Of a DNA stretch of 64,000 nucleotides, positions 21,354-31,941 are shown piece by piece (position 1 is the stretch's first letter; every line of letters starts with the position of its first letter). The translations under genes and the position numbers were made by a program. The notes under the pieces are model-generated. The model was not told the DNA's origin, did no database searches, and worked only from the letters and a program-made list of their open reading frames with translations. Source of the stretch: Buttiauxella gaviniae ATCC 51604 (GTDB taxonomy: Bacteria; Pseudomonadota; Gammaproteobacteria; Enterobacterales; Enterobacteriaceae). The stretch covers positions 165,061 through 229,060 of the forward strand of contig NZ_LXEP01000020.1 in the NCBI RefSeq assembly GCF_001654835.1, in the 5' to 3' direction.

Positions 21354-22385
21354 TCAGGTACTTTGGCGTAATTCAATCTGATAACTGAATAGTTCAACGC
21401 GCGATTCATCTAACTCATCATCATCGTTATTTAGCAACTCAATCAGCATCTTACCTGCCTCTTTGCCCATTTTTTTATAATCTATACGTATGGAAGTCAG
21501 CGTCGGGTGCGTTTGATCGCAACTGTCGGAGCCATCGAGACAAGCGACAGCAATGTTACCCGGGATTTTCAGCAAACGGCGCTGGCACTCAAACATAATC
21601 CCAAGGGCTATGTCTTCATGGCTGCAAATAACAGCATCGAGTTCCGGCTGGCGTTGCAGTATTTCGGTCAACGCATAACGCCCGAACTGTAGGCTTGCGG
21701 CTTCCGGAGTGGTAATCACCTGATCAGAGTTCTGGTAGCGGCTGAGCATCGCTTTATGCCAGCCATTCAGCTGCTGGCGTTGCAGGCGATTGTCCATGTG
21801 CGCACCAATAAAACCGATATTTTTGTAGCCCTGATCCAGCAGGTGTTCGGTCAGCTTATGCGCCGCCTCAAAAAATGCCGTTTCGAGGGAAATCTTCGCC
21901 TGGCTAAACGGGGAACCCACAACGTTAATCGTCGGAATGTTAGCCTTTTCGAGTATTTGCCAGGTTTTCTCTGCCAGCTGCGAGCCAAAAATCACCAACG
22001 CGGCCGGGTTGCTTTGCAGCAACGTCATTAATATTTCAGCTTCTTTATGCTGATTATGTTCGTGGCAACCTAGCAGGAGCTGGAATTCATTTTTATTTAG
22101 CACCTGCTGTAGCGACTGCATAAAGCGCGAACTGGCTTTGTCGGTTAAAGAAGGAATCAGAACGGCGACCGTATCGCTATGGCCGGAAGCCAGTGCTCCC
22201 GCTGCCCGATTGGGGATATAACCCAACTCCTCCACTGCCTGCTCAATCTTCTCTCGCAGTTTGTCAGAGACCTGTTCCGGGGTTCTTAATGCCCGGGAAA
22301 CGGTCATGGTTCCGACGCCCGCATAATTTGCAACTTCTTGCAGAGTGACTCGCCCGGTACCTCGGCGCTTACGCGGTTTTTCCAT
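21354..22385 (-). CDS. LacI/GalR-family transcriptional regulator of the adjacent PTS operon
   Basis: 343 residues. After a basic leader (MEKPRKRRGTG), the DNA-binding helix-turn-helix is VTLQEVANYAGVGTMTVSRALRTPEQVS near residues 14-41, with the hinge helix LGYIPNRAAGALASG near 54-68. The rest is a periplasmic-binding-protein-like ligand domain. The leader resembles the GntR/IdnR subgroup. It is transcribed away from the PTS genes. The 270-bp gap holds three TGATAGCGCTATCA-type palindromes (22531-22578), its probable operators. It is likely a repressor of the PTS operon and perhaps of itself. The inducer is unknown. Confidence 0.88.
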   Translation of the reverse strand: MEKPRKRRGTGRVTLQEVANYAGVGTMTVSRALRTPEQVSDKLREKIEQAVEELGYIPNRAAGALASGHSDTVAVLIPSLTDKASSRFMQSLQQVLNKNEFQLLLGCHEHNQHKEAEILMTLLQSNPAALVIFGSQLAEKTWQILEKANIPTINVVGSPFSQAKISLETAFFEAAHKLTEHLLDQGYKNIGFIGAHMDNRLQRQQLNGWHKAMLSRYQNSDQVITTPEAASLQFGRYALTEILQRQPELDAVICSHEDIALGIMFECQRRLLKIPGNIAVACLDGSDSCDQTHPTLTSIRIDYKKMGKEAGKMLIELLNNDDDELDESRVELFSYQIELRQST

Positions 22386-22530
22386 TCTGCCTCCCCGAGC
22401 TAATACAACTAACTGTTTTCATTATTCTTATTTCACCGTCTGTTCGTCAGACCATTGATCACGTTAGCAAAAACTCTCACGCATTGTATATGCAGGAACT
22501 CGATATAGCCAAAGACGGACCAGGGAGAAA

Positions 22531-22578
22531 TGATAGCGCTATCACAATCCTTGATAGCGCTATCAGGTAGCGCTATCA
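22531..22578. promoter_or_regulatory. three LacI-type operators in tandem
   Basis: Perfect palindrome TGATAGCGCTATCA at 22531-22544 and again at 22552-22565, plus a degenerate third (AGGTAGCGCTATCA) at 22565-22578. Centres are 21 and 13 bp apart, and the AGCGCT core with a central CG fits LacI-family sites. They lie 78-125 bp upstream of the PTS IIA start and about 146 bp upstream of the regulator's own start, so both genes could be controlled. Confidence 0.85.
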
Positions 22579-22655
22579 AATGAGACAACCATCACATTAA
22601 TGTCTGCACAAAAAATCTACCCTCCTGTTAATTATCATCGGGAGTTATCAGTCGC

Positions 22656-23099
22656 ATGTTAAATAATCTATTAACGACAGAGGTCATTCAGGTCGTCGAG
22701 CAGGCTAAAGACTGGCGAGAAGCCGTGGCAATTTCATGTCGCCCGTTGGTTGAAAATGGCTCGATTGAACCACGTTATGTCGAGGCTATTTATCGCTCGC
22801 ATGAAGCTATCGGCCCGTATTACGTAGTGGGTCCAGGCATTGCGATGCCACATGCGCGTCCAGAAGAGGGCGCAAATAAACTGGCACTGGCGCTGACCCT
22901 GATTACCTCAGGCGTGAATTTTGATGCCGATGAAAACGATCCGGTGAAGTTATTGATCGTGTTGGCCGCAACCGACAGCACCAGCCACATTGAAGCGATT
23001 TCTCAACTCGCCCAATTATTCGATAACGAACAAGACATTCAGGCCATTTTGATGGCCAAAACAACGCAGGACATTTTGTCCGTCATTGCGCGCTATTAG
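22656..23099 (+). CDS. PTS EIIA component (mannitol/fructose-ascorbate type)
   Basis: 147 residues of the EIIA type 2 fold. The phosphorylated His is His66, in GPGIAMPHARPEEGA, followed by ALALTLITSGVNF. It accepts phosphate from HPr and passes it to EIIB. It is the first gene of a IIA-IIB-IIC operon under a LacI-type regulator, with TCGGGAG as upstream ribosome-binding site. The stop TAG is formed where a 144-bp palindromic repeat begins, and that repeat now separates it from IIB. Confidence 0.88.
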   Translation: MLNNLLTTEVIQVVEQAKDWREAVAISCRPLVENGSIEPRYVEAIYRSHEAIGPYYVVGPGIAMPHARPEEGANKLALALTLITSGVNFDADENDPVKLLIVLAATDSTSHIEAISQLAQLFDNEQDIQAILMAKTTQDILSVIARY

Positions 23100-23242
23100 A
23101 GCCTGGCCCAGTAGGCGTAATTGTTGCAGACCGTTTGGGATCGGACTGCGCGGAAAAACCGCAGCGTACACGTAGTACGTGAGGATTTTGAGCACAGCCC
23201 AAGACCGAACGAACAAATAAAATAGCCTAATGGGATAGGCTC
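23099..23242. repeat. 144-bp palindromic repeat element, copy B, inside the PTS operon
   Basis: Ends GAGCC (23099-23103) and GGCTC (23238-23242) are flanked by TTA on both sides. The termini pair as imperfect 19-bp inverted repeats (AGAGCCTGGCCCAGTAGGC against the complement of GCCTAATGGGATAGGCTCT, three mismatches). The core at 23159-23206 (GCGTACACGTAGTACGTGAG onward) matches copy A at 6145-6191. The shape is that of a MITE-like enterobacterial intergenic repeat. It is non-coding. Confidence 0.8.
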
Positions 23243-23260
23243 TTAATCCAGGGGAAAATT

Positions 23261-23548
23261 ATGAAAATCACAGTGGTTTGCGGTAACGGTTTAGGCACCA
23301 GCCTGATGATAGAAATGAGCATTAAAACCATCCTGAAAGATCTGGGTGTTAGTGCGGATGTTGATCACGTTGACCTTGGCTCGGCTAAAGGCACTCCAGG
23401 CGATATTTTTGTCGGCACCAAAGACATTGCTGAGCAGTTAGTCGCGCAGTCTGTCGGCGGCAAAATCGTCGCACTGGATAACATGATCGATAAGAAAGCC
23501 ATGAAAGAACGTTTGTCCGTGGCATTAACCGAGTTAGGCGCACTGTAA
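23261..23548 (+). CDS. PTS EIIB component (ascorbate/galactitol type)
   Basis: 95 residues of the lactate-dehydrogenase-like EIIB fold. The phosphocysteine is Cys7 in MKITVVCGNGLGTSLM, the P-loop-like segment of this class. It receives phosphate from EIIA His66 and phosphorylates the sugar during transport through EIIC. It is 12 bp upstream of the EIIC gene and has AGGGGAAAATT before its ATG. The nearest recognised family is UlaB/SgaB-type. The substrate is not deducible. Confidence 0.88.
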   Translation: MKITVVCGNGLGTSLMIEMSIKTILKDLGVSADVDHVDLGSAKGTPGDIFVGTKDIAEQLVAQSVGGKIVALDNMIDKKAMKERLSVALTELGAL

Positions 23549-23560
23549 GTAGGGGTCGAT

Positions 23561-24817
23561 ATGGATTTCTTTCGTTTTTTGATGAGCGATGTACTTTCCG
23601 AACCAGCGGTGCTGGTCGGTTTAATCGCCCTGATTGGTTTGATTGCCCAGAAAAAACCTGTCACAGAATGCATTAAAGGCACAGTCAAAACCATTATGGG
23701 TTTTGTGATCTTAGGTGCCGGTGCAGGTTTGGTTGTGTCCTCGCTGGGTGATTTTGCGAACATTTTCCAGCACGCCTTTGGTATTCAGGGTGTCGTGCCT
23801 AACAACGAAGCCATTGTTTCCGTTGCACAGAAAAGCTTCGGTAAAGAGATGGCGATGATCATGTTCTTCGCCATGGTTATCAACATCCTGATTGCCCGTT
23901 TCACGCCGTGGAAATTCATCTTCCTGACCGGTCATCACACGTTATTTATGTCGATGATGGTAGCAGTGATTCTGGCAACGGCTGGTATGAGCGGTGTTAC
24001 GTTAATCGCTGTAGGCTCTCTGGTTGTTGGCGTGGCGATGGTGTTCTTCCCGGCGATTGCGCACCCTTACATGAAGAAAGTTACCGGTTCTGACGACGTG
24101 GCAATCGGCCACTTCTCGACATTATCTTATGTGCTGGCGGGTTTTATCGGTAGCAAGTTTGGTAATAAAGAACACTCGACTGAAGACATGAATGTACCGA
24201 AAAGTCTGCTGTTCTTGCGCGACACGCCGGTAGCCATCTCCTTTACCATGAGCATCATCTTCCTTGTGACTTGCCTGTTTGCTGGAGCTGATGTGGTGAA
24301 AGAGCTGAGCGGCGGTAAAAACTGGTTCATGTTCTCAATTATGCAATCCATTACCTTCGCGGCTGGCGTGTACATCATTCTGCAAGGTGTGCGCATGGTG
24401 ATTGCGGAGATCGTTCCGGCGTTTAAAGGCATTTCCGATAAGCTGGTACCGAATGCGAAGCCTGCGCTCGACTGCCCGGTCGTTTTCCCTTACGCACCTA
24501 ATGCGGTATTGGTCGGCTTCCTGAGTAGCTTTGCGGCAGGTTTAATCGGTATGTTCGCGTTATATCTGCTGAATATGACAGTGATTATTCCAGGTGTGGT
24601 TCCACACTTCTTCGTGGGTGCTGCGGCAGGTGTGTTTGGTAATGCAACCGGTGGGCGTCGTGGGGCGATTCTGGGTGCTTTTGCGCAGGGCTTGCTGATC
24701 ACCTTCCTGCCAGTATTCCTGCTGCCAGTGCTGGGCGATATCGGTTTTGCTAACACCACGTTCAGCGATGCTGACTTTGGTGCGCTGGGTATTTTGCTCG
24801 GCATTATCGTTCGCTAA
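23561..24817 (+). CDS. PTS EIIC component, UlaA/SgaT (ascorbate-type) permease
   Basis: 418 residues with about ten hydrophobic segments. It resembles E. coli UlaA in layout and motifs: CIKGTVKTIMGFVILGAGAGLV near residues 36-57, LTGHHTLFMSMM near 121-132, GISDKLVPNAKPALDCPVVFPYAPNAVLVGF near 288-318, and VVPHFFVGAAAGVFGNATGGRRGA near 345-368. UlaA-type EIIC proteins use an elevator mechanism. It is shorter than UlaA (465) and ends soon after the core. No sugar-metabolising gene is beside it: phoU follows convergently. The real substrate may be a sugar acid, but that is inference. Confidence 0.87.
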   Translation: MDFFRFLMSDVLSEPAVLVGLIALIGLIAQKKPVTECIKGTVKTIMGFVILGAGAGLVVSSLGDFANIFQHAFGIQGVVPNNEAIVSVAQKSFGKEMAMIMFFAMVINILIARFTPWKFIFLTGHHTLFMSMMVAVILATAGMSGVTLIAVGSLVVGVAMVFFPAIAHPYMKKVTGSDDVAIGHFSTLSYVLAGFIGSKFGNKEHSTEDMNVPKSLLFLRDTPVAISFTMSIIFLVTCLFAGADVVKELSGGKNWFMFSIMQSITFAAGVYIILQGVRMVIAEIVPAFKGISDKLVPNAKPALDCPVVFPYAPNAVLVGFLSSFAAGLIGMFALYLLNMTVIIPGVVPHFFVGAAAGVFGNATGGRRGAILGAFAQGLLITFLPVFLLPVLGDIGFANTTFSDADFGALGILLGIIVR

Positions 24818-24840
24818 CCGTTGAACGATGCACCAATAAA

Positions 24841-24868
24841 AACGCCAGCAATTCGCTGGCGTTTTTTA
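24841..24868 (+). terminator. terminator of the PTS operon
   Basis: AACGCCAGC (24841-24849) and GCTGGCGTT (24855-24863) form a 9-bp stem, preceded by A-runs and followed by T-runs. It could also serve the convergent phoU transcript. Confidence 0.88.
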
Positions 24869-24882
24869 TGACGTTTTTTTGA

Positions 24883-25608
24883 TCACTCTTTCGGGTCTTT
24901 ACCCGCCAGCAGCTTATCCAGCTCGTCGCCACCGACATGACGGAAGTCCTGTCCTTTGACGAAGTAGAAGATGAACTCGCAGATATTCTGGCAACGGTCG
25001 CCGATACGTTCGATAGAACGCGCGCAGAACAACGCGGTCAGCACACTTGGAATAGTGCGCGAGTCTTCCATCATATAAGTCATCAACTGGCGCACGATGC
25101 CTTCATATTCCTGGTCAACTTTCTTATCTTCGCGGTAGATACGCACAGCTTCATCAAGATCCATACGCGCAAACGCATCCAGCACGTCATGCAGCATTTG
25201 CACGGTGTGGCGGCCCAGTGATTCCAGGCTCACCAACAGCGGCTGGTGTTGATGCGAGAATTTCTCCAGCGCCGTGCGGCAGATTTTATCTGCCACATCG
25301 CCAATACGTTCCAGCTCAGAAATCGTTTTGATGATAGCCATCACCAGGCGTAAGTCACTGGCGGTTGGCTGGCGCTTAGCGATGATGCGCACACAGGCTT
25401 CATCGATTGCCACTTCCATCATGTTAACTTTCTGGTCGCCTTCGATAACGCGCTTTGCCAGCTCGCCATCTTGATTGTGCATGGCGGTGATCGCATCAGA
25501 AAGCTGTTGCTCCACCAGCCCACCCATGGTCATCACCTGAGTGCGGATATATTCCAGCTCGGCGTTAAACTGGCCGGAAATGTGTTTGTTGAGATTGAGG
25601 CTATCCAT
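24883..25608 (-). CDS. phoU: Phosphate transport regulator PhoU
   Basis: 241 residues from the ATG at 25608 ([15 protein letters not shown]), the E. coli start and length. An in-frame start at 25704 would extend into pstB. It is an all-helical protein made of two similar three-helix bundles with the paired E-x-x-x-D metal-binding motifs of the family ([11 protein letters not shown] near residues 111-121 and [15 protein letters not shown] near 200-214). It links PstSCAB to PhoR, turning off the Pho regulon when phosphate is plentiful. It is the last gene of pstSCAB-phoU, 13 bp after pstB. Confidence 0.97.
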   Translation of the reverse strand: MDSLNLNKHISGQFNAELEYIRTQVMTMGGLVEQQLSDAITAMHNQDGELAKRVIEGDQKVNMMEVAIDEACVRIIAKRQPTASDLRLVMAIIKTISELERIGDVADKICRTALEKFSHQHQPLLVSLESLGRHTVQMLHDVLDAFARMDLDEAVRIYREDKKVDQEYEGIVRQLMTYMMEDSRTIPSVLTALFCARSIERIGDRCQNICEFIFYFVKGQDFRHVGGDELDKLLAGKDPKE

Positions 25609-25621
25609 TTGTTTCTCCAAA

Positions 25622-28295
<2,674 letters not shown>

Positions 28296-28371
28296 TTACT
28301 CTTTGTAGTGTTGGGTTTACCCGGCGTAAGTTACTCTATACACCGGGTTTTATCACCCGAGCTTTAAAAAA

Positions 28372-29412
28372 TTAGTACAGCGCCTTACCGGAGCTGTCTT
28401 TCACGTTGGTCTTCCATGCAGCACGAACCTGCTCAACCACAGCGTCTGGCAGAGCGGCGTAATCCAGGTCACTTGCCTGTTTAGCACCGTCTTTATATGC
28501 CCAATCGAAGAACTTCAGCACTTCAGCGCCTTGCTCTGGGTTTTTCTGCTCTTTGTGAACCAGGATGAAAGTGGTGGACGTGATTGGCCACGCGCCGTCA
28601 CCTTTCTGGTTAGTCAGATCCTGAGCGAATGATTTGCTCCAGTCCGCACCCTTCGCTGCATTAGCAAAGTTTTCTTCCGAAGGTGCTACTGGCTTACCAT
28701 CTGCTGAAACCAGTTTGGTATAAGCGAGGTTGTTTTGCTTAGCGTAAGCATATTCAACATAACCAATTGAACCCGGCAGGCGTTGAACGAAGGCTGCGAT
28801 ACCGTCGTTACCTTTACCGCCCAGACCCGTTGGCCAGTTTACCGTTGAGCCTGCACCGATTTTAGATTTCCACTCTTCGTTCACTTTCGCCAGGTAGCTG
28901 GTGAATACGAAGGAAGTACCGGAACCGTCAGCACGACGCACAACGGCGATATTCTGCTGTGGCAATTTCATGCCTGGGTTGAGTTTAGCGATTGCTTCGT
29001 CATCCCATTTTTTGATTTTGCCCAGGTAGATGTCACCCAGAGTTTTACCGTCGAGCACCAGCTCACCGGATTTCACGCCAGGCAGGTTAACTGCCAGAAC
29101 GACACCGCCGATAACAGTCGGGAACTGGAACAGCCCTTCTTGTTGCAGTTTATCTTCAGCCAGAGGAGCATCAGACGCACCGAAATCCACGGTGTTAGCA
29201 ATGATTTGTTTAACGCCACCGGAGGAGCCAATACCCTGGTAGTTAACTTTGTTACCAGTTGATTTATTGTAGGTATCTGCCCATTTGGCATACACCGGCG
29301 CAGGGAATGTTGCACCGGCACCAGTCAGGCTTGCAGCGGCGTTTGCGCCAAAAGCAGTCAGGGAGAAGGTCGCGGCGACAACAGTTGCGACAGTGGTACG
29401 CATAGCTTTCAT
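28372..29412 (-). CDS. pstS: Periplasmic phosphate-binding protein PstS
   Basis: 346 residues, equal to E. coli PstS. A signal peptide covers residues 1-25 ([25 protein letters not shown]), cut before [13 protein letters not shown]. Phosphate-contact segments are visible: [19 protein letters not shown] and [11 protein letters not shown]. It captures phosphate with high affinity and delivers it to PstCA. Two Pho boxes lie 69-108 bp upstream, so PhoB activates the whole operon when phosphate is scarce. It is the first gene of pstSCAB-phoU. Confidence 0.98.
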   Translation of the reverse strand: MKAMRTTVATVVAATFSLTAFGANAAASLTGAGATFPAPVYAKWADTYNKSTGNKVNYQGIGSSGGVKQIIANTVDFGASDAPLAEDKLQQEGLFQFPTVIGGVVLAVNLPGVKSGELVLDGKTLGDIYLGKIKKWDDEAIAKLNPGMKLPQQNIAVVRRADGSGTSFVFTSYLAKVNEEWKSKIGAGSTVNWPTGLGGKGNDGIAAFVQRLPGSIGYVEYAYAKQNNLAYTKLVSADGKPVAPSEENFANAAKGADWSKSFAQDLTNQKGDGAWPITSTTFILVHKEQKNPEQGAEVLKFFDWAYKDGAKQASDLDYAALPDAVVEQVRAAWKTNVKDSSGKALY

Positions 29413-29480
29413 AGTGTCTCCTGCAGAGGTGAACGTAAATCGTTGTTTAGTGGATGCAGGATAGAAAATAGGACAGTTTG

Positions 29481-29520
29481 GTGACAGTTAAATGTATTAA
29501 ATATGACAGTTTTATGACAG
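29481..29520 (-). promoter_or_regulatory. two PhoB boxes upstream of pstS
   Basis: On the leftward strand, CTGTCATAAAACTGTCAT (29503-29520) and AATACATTTAACTGTCAC (29481-29498) are two 18-bp Pho boxes with 4 bp between them. The first equals the E. coli pstS box and the second differs slightly. They replace a -35 element, as in Pho-regulated promoters. Confidence 0.93.
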
Positions 29521-29546
29521 ACAGCTTTGCTGCATATTTCTACCTG

Positions 29547-30317
29547 TCACACTGCGGATTCTGAGTGCTTAATCCGCTTCAATAACTCGCTTTTTTCCTC
29601 GCCAGTTAAATGGCGTGATTCCCCTAACGGCAACCCTTCCAGATGGATATTCATGATACGGATTCGTTCAAGCCGGGTGACTTCATAGCCAAAATACTTA
29701 CACATCCGGCGGATCTGACGGTTCAACCCCTGAACTAATGTGATACGAAATATTTGGGGAGATTCTTTCGTCACTTTACAGGGTTTGGTTACTGTACCCA
29801 GTATCGGAACACCCGCGCTCAACCCAACAATAAACTCGTCAGATATCGGTTTGTTGACGGTGACTACATACTCTTTTTCGTGATTGTTACCAGCGCGTAG
29901 AATTTTATTAACTACATCACCATGGTTGGTCAGTAAAATGAGTCCCTGCGAATCTTTATCCAGACGCCCGATAGGAGAAACGCGTTTGTCGCTATGAATG
30001 AGACCGCTGATGTTATCGCGCTCACTCTTTTCCATTGTGGTGATGATGCCTACAGGCTTATTCAAAACCATCAGCACGAGATCGTTGTCATCACGTGGTG
30101 CAATAAGCTGACCGTTTAGCTTCACCACATCCCCGGAAAATACCTGAGCGCCAAAACTCGCCTGCCTGTCATTAATAAACACTTCGCCCTGCTCAACGTA
30201 ACGATCGGCCTGACGGCGGGAGCAGATACCGCAATCGCTAATGTACTTATTAATTCGTATGGGTGAATCGGCGGGCATTTCGCGGTGCGTATCATTCATA
30301 TTTTGCATAATCACCAT
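29547..30317 (-). CDS. RluF-like 23S rRNA pseudouridine synthase
   Basis: 256 residues from the ATG at 30317 (in-frame ATGs at 30308 and 30299 are alternatives). The N-terminal S4 RNA-binding domain is [24 protein letters not shown] near residues 21-44. The RsuA/RluF-type catalytic domain has the Asp120 motif [10 protein letters not shown] at 118-127 and [17 protein letters not shown] near 196-212. It resembles E. coli RluF, which modifies 23S rRNA U2604, but lacks the basic 30-40-residue C-terminal tail. E. coli rluF maps elsewhere, so this may be a second paralogue. Whether another rluF exists cannot be seen here. It may modify the same site or a different RNA. Confidence 0.88.
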   Translation of the reverse strand: MVIMQNMNDTHREMPADSPIRINKYISDCGICSRRQADRYVEQGEVFINDRQASFGAQVFSGDVVKLNGQLIAPRDDNDLVLMVLNKPVGIITTMEKSERDNISGLIHSDKRVSPIGRLDKDSQGLILLTNHGDVVNKILRAGNNHEKEYVVTVNKPISDEFIVGLSAGVPILGTVTKPCKVTKESPQIFRITLVQGLNRQIRRMCKYFGYEVTRLERIRIMNIHLEGLPLGESRHLTGEEKSELLKRIKHSESAV

Positions 30318-30337
30318 TTACTCATCACTTAAAGAAA

Positions 30338-30457
30338 TGTGACACACGTCACATACGTTACCCGTTAGGGGTAGATTACACACAAAAAATTGAGATGAAT
30401 CACAAATAAAAGTGAAACACAGGTTCATTATCAACACATAGTGTGATCTACATAACA
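30338..30457 (+). promoter_or_regulatory. CRP sites upstream of the hexuronate transporter
   Basis: TGTGA-CACACG-TCACA (30338-30353) is a perfect match to the CRP 5-6-5 consensus. A second, TGTGA-TCTACA-TAACA (30442-30457), matches 9 of 10 key bases. They lie 145-260 bp upstream of the transporter start, between two divergent genes. This points to catabolite control of the transporter and possibly of the pseudouridine synthase gene. Confidence 0.75.
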
Positions 30458-30597
30458 AAAACAAGTCCAGGATGGGCCAAACCAGAATCCTCGACGTCTT
30501 CTGAAGCGCCGCTGATTTTTATCTCCTCTGAATTATTTAATTGCCTGCTGCCTTGCAGCGGTCAGGCCACTTATTGCTTGAAAAACGGGGATTCTTT

Positions 30598-31869
30598 ATG
30601 CGCAAAACAGGCCACAAGCGCTGGTTTATGCTGTCACTGGTGACATTAGGCACCATTCTTTGTTATTTAACCCGAAATACTATTTCTGCCGCAGCGCCAA
30701 CATTACAGAGCGATCTGCACATTACCACCCAGCAATACTCTTACATTATTGCGACATTCTCGGCCTGCTACACCATTGCACAACCTATTGCCGGTTATCT
30801 GCTTGATACATTAGGCACTAAAGTGGGTTACACCATTTTTGGCCTGATGTGGGGCGTGTTCTGCATTGGCGCGTCATTTGCTACCGGCTGGAAAGGCCTG
30901 GCAATGTTCCGTGGTCTCGGCGGTTTCGCCGAAAGTGCGATGATACCTGCTGGTTTGAAATCAGTAACTGAATGGTTCCCGGATACTGAACGTTCGGTAG
31001 CAGTGGGCTATTTCAACGTTGGTTCCTCTATTGGCGCGGTTATTGCTCCTCCACTGGTCGCATGGGCAATCTATATCAGAGACTGGAGACTGGCGTTTAT
31101 TATCGTCGGTGTTTTCAGCGTGCTGTGGGCAGCTGGTTGGTATTTCACCTATAACCGCCCGTCAAAAACCAAATCACTGTCCCGGGAAGAGTATCTCTAT
31201 ATAACCGATGGGCAGCCTGAGAAACCAAAGGTTGAGAAAGTCCGTATTGGCCGCCTGCTCAAACAACGTAAGTTTTGGGGTATCGCATTACCGCGTTTCC
31301 TGGCTGAACCTGCGTGGGGGACGTTTAACGCGTGGATCCCGCTGTTTATGGTCCACACCTACGGCTTTAACCTCAAAGATATCGCTATGTTTGCCTGGAT
31401 CCCGATGCTGTTCGCTGATTTCGGCTGCATCATTGGTGGTTACCTGCCGGGTATGTTCCAGAAAGCTTTTGGCGTGAATATCGTGGTATCCCGCAAGCTG
31501 GTGGTCACAATGGGTGCTGCACTGATGATTCTGCCAGGCATGGTCGGTTTGTTTGGCAGCCCGATGGTTGCGATCGCACTGTTGTGCGTTGGCGGCTTTG
31601 CCCACCAGTCATTGTCTGGCGCGCTTATCACGTTGTCTTCTGATATGTTCGACTCCAACGAAGTCGCCACCGCCAACGGTTTTACCGGCATGGCAGCCTG
31701 GACTGCCAGCACCATGTTTGCACTGGTTGTGGGTGCTCTGGCCGACACGGTTGGTTTCAGCCCGTTGTTCGCGGTGCTTTCCGTGTTCGACGTAATCGGG
31801 GCAATTGTCTTGTGGGTTCTGCTGAAATCCCCTGAAGAACCAAAACTGGTGACGCAGGAAGAGAATTGA
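30598..31869 (+). CDS. ExuT-like hexuronate transporter (MFS, anion:cation symporter family)
   Basis: 423 residues from the ATG at 30598 (MRKTGHKRWFMLSL), with GGGGA upstream. In-frame ATGs further upstream would put an odd leader before it. Twelve hydrophobic segments in the major facilitator fold carry family motifs: LTRNTISAAAPTLQ near residues 24-37, GYLLDTLGTKVGY in the first loop, IPAGLKSVTEWFPDTER near 115-131, and LPRFLAEPAWGTFNAWIPLFM. It reads as a close paralogue of E. coli ExuT (galacturonate/glucuronate:H+ symport). It sits between pstS and glmS, where E. coli has no gene, and 4 kb from a pectate lyase gene. A hexuronate or breakdown product of pectin is a plausible substrate. 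Confidence 0.85.
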   Translation: MRKTGHKRWFMLSLVTLGTILCYLTRNTISAAAPTLQSDLHITTQQYSYIIATFSACYTIAQPIAGYLLDTLGTKVGYTIFGLMWGVFCIGASFATGWKGLAMFRGLGGFAESAMIPAGLKSVTEWFPDTERSVAVGYFNVGSSIGAVIAPPLVAWAIYIRDWRLAFIIVGVFSVLWAAGWYFTYNRPSKTKSLSREEYLYITDGQPEKPKVEKVRIGRLLKQRKFWGIALPRFLAEPAWGTFNAWIPLFMVHTYGFNLKDIAMFAWIPMLFADFGCIIGGYLPGMFQKAFGVNIVVSRKLVVTMGAALMILPGMVGLFGSPMVAIALLCVGGFAHQSLSGALITLSSDMFDSNEVATANGFTGMAAWTASTMFALVVGALADTVGFSPLFAVLSVFDVIGAIVLWVLLKSPEEPKLVTQEEN

Positions 31870-31880
31870 TTTAGCAGTAA

Positions 31881-31916
31881 AAAGGCCGGTTGTGCTTAGC
31901 GCAACCGGCCTTTTTT
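31881..31916. terminator. bidirectional terminator shared by the transporter gene and glmS
   Basis: AAAGGCCGGTTG (31881-31892) and CAACCGGCCTTT (31902-31913) form a perfect 12-bp stem. A T-run follows rightward, and a T-run is also present when read leftward from glmS. Confidence 0.92.
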
Positions 31917-31941
31917 ATTTTGCGTGTCTATTTAGAACGGC

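Noticed and set aside
22531..22578. Clustered short repeats considered as a CRISPR.
   Set aside because: They are palindromic 14-mers with 7- and 0-base spacing, with no spacer/repeat pattern and no cas genes. They are operators.
29525..30600. The pstS-glmS insertion as a phage or IS remnant.
   Set aside because: There is no integrase, transposase, terminal repeat or attachment site, and base composition is like the neighbours.
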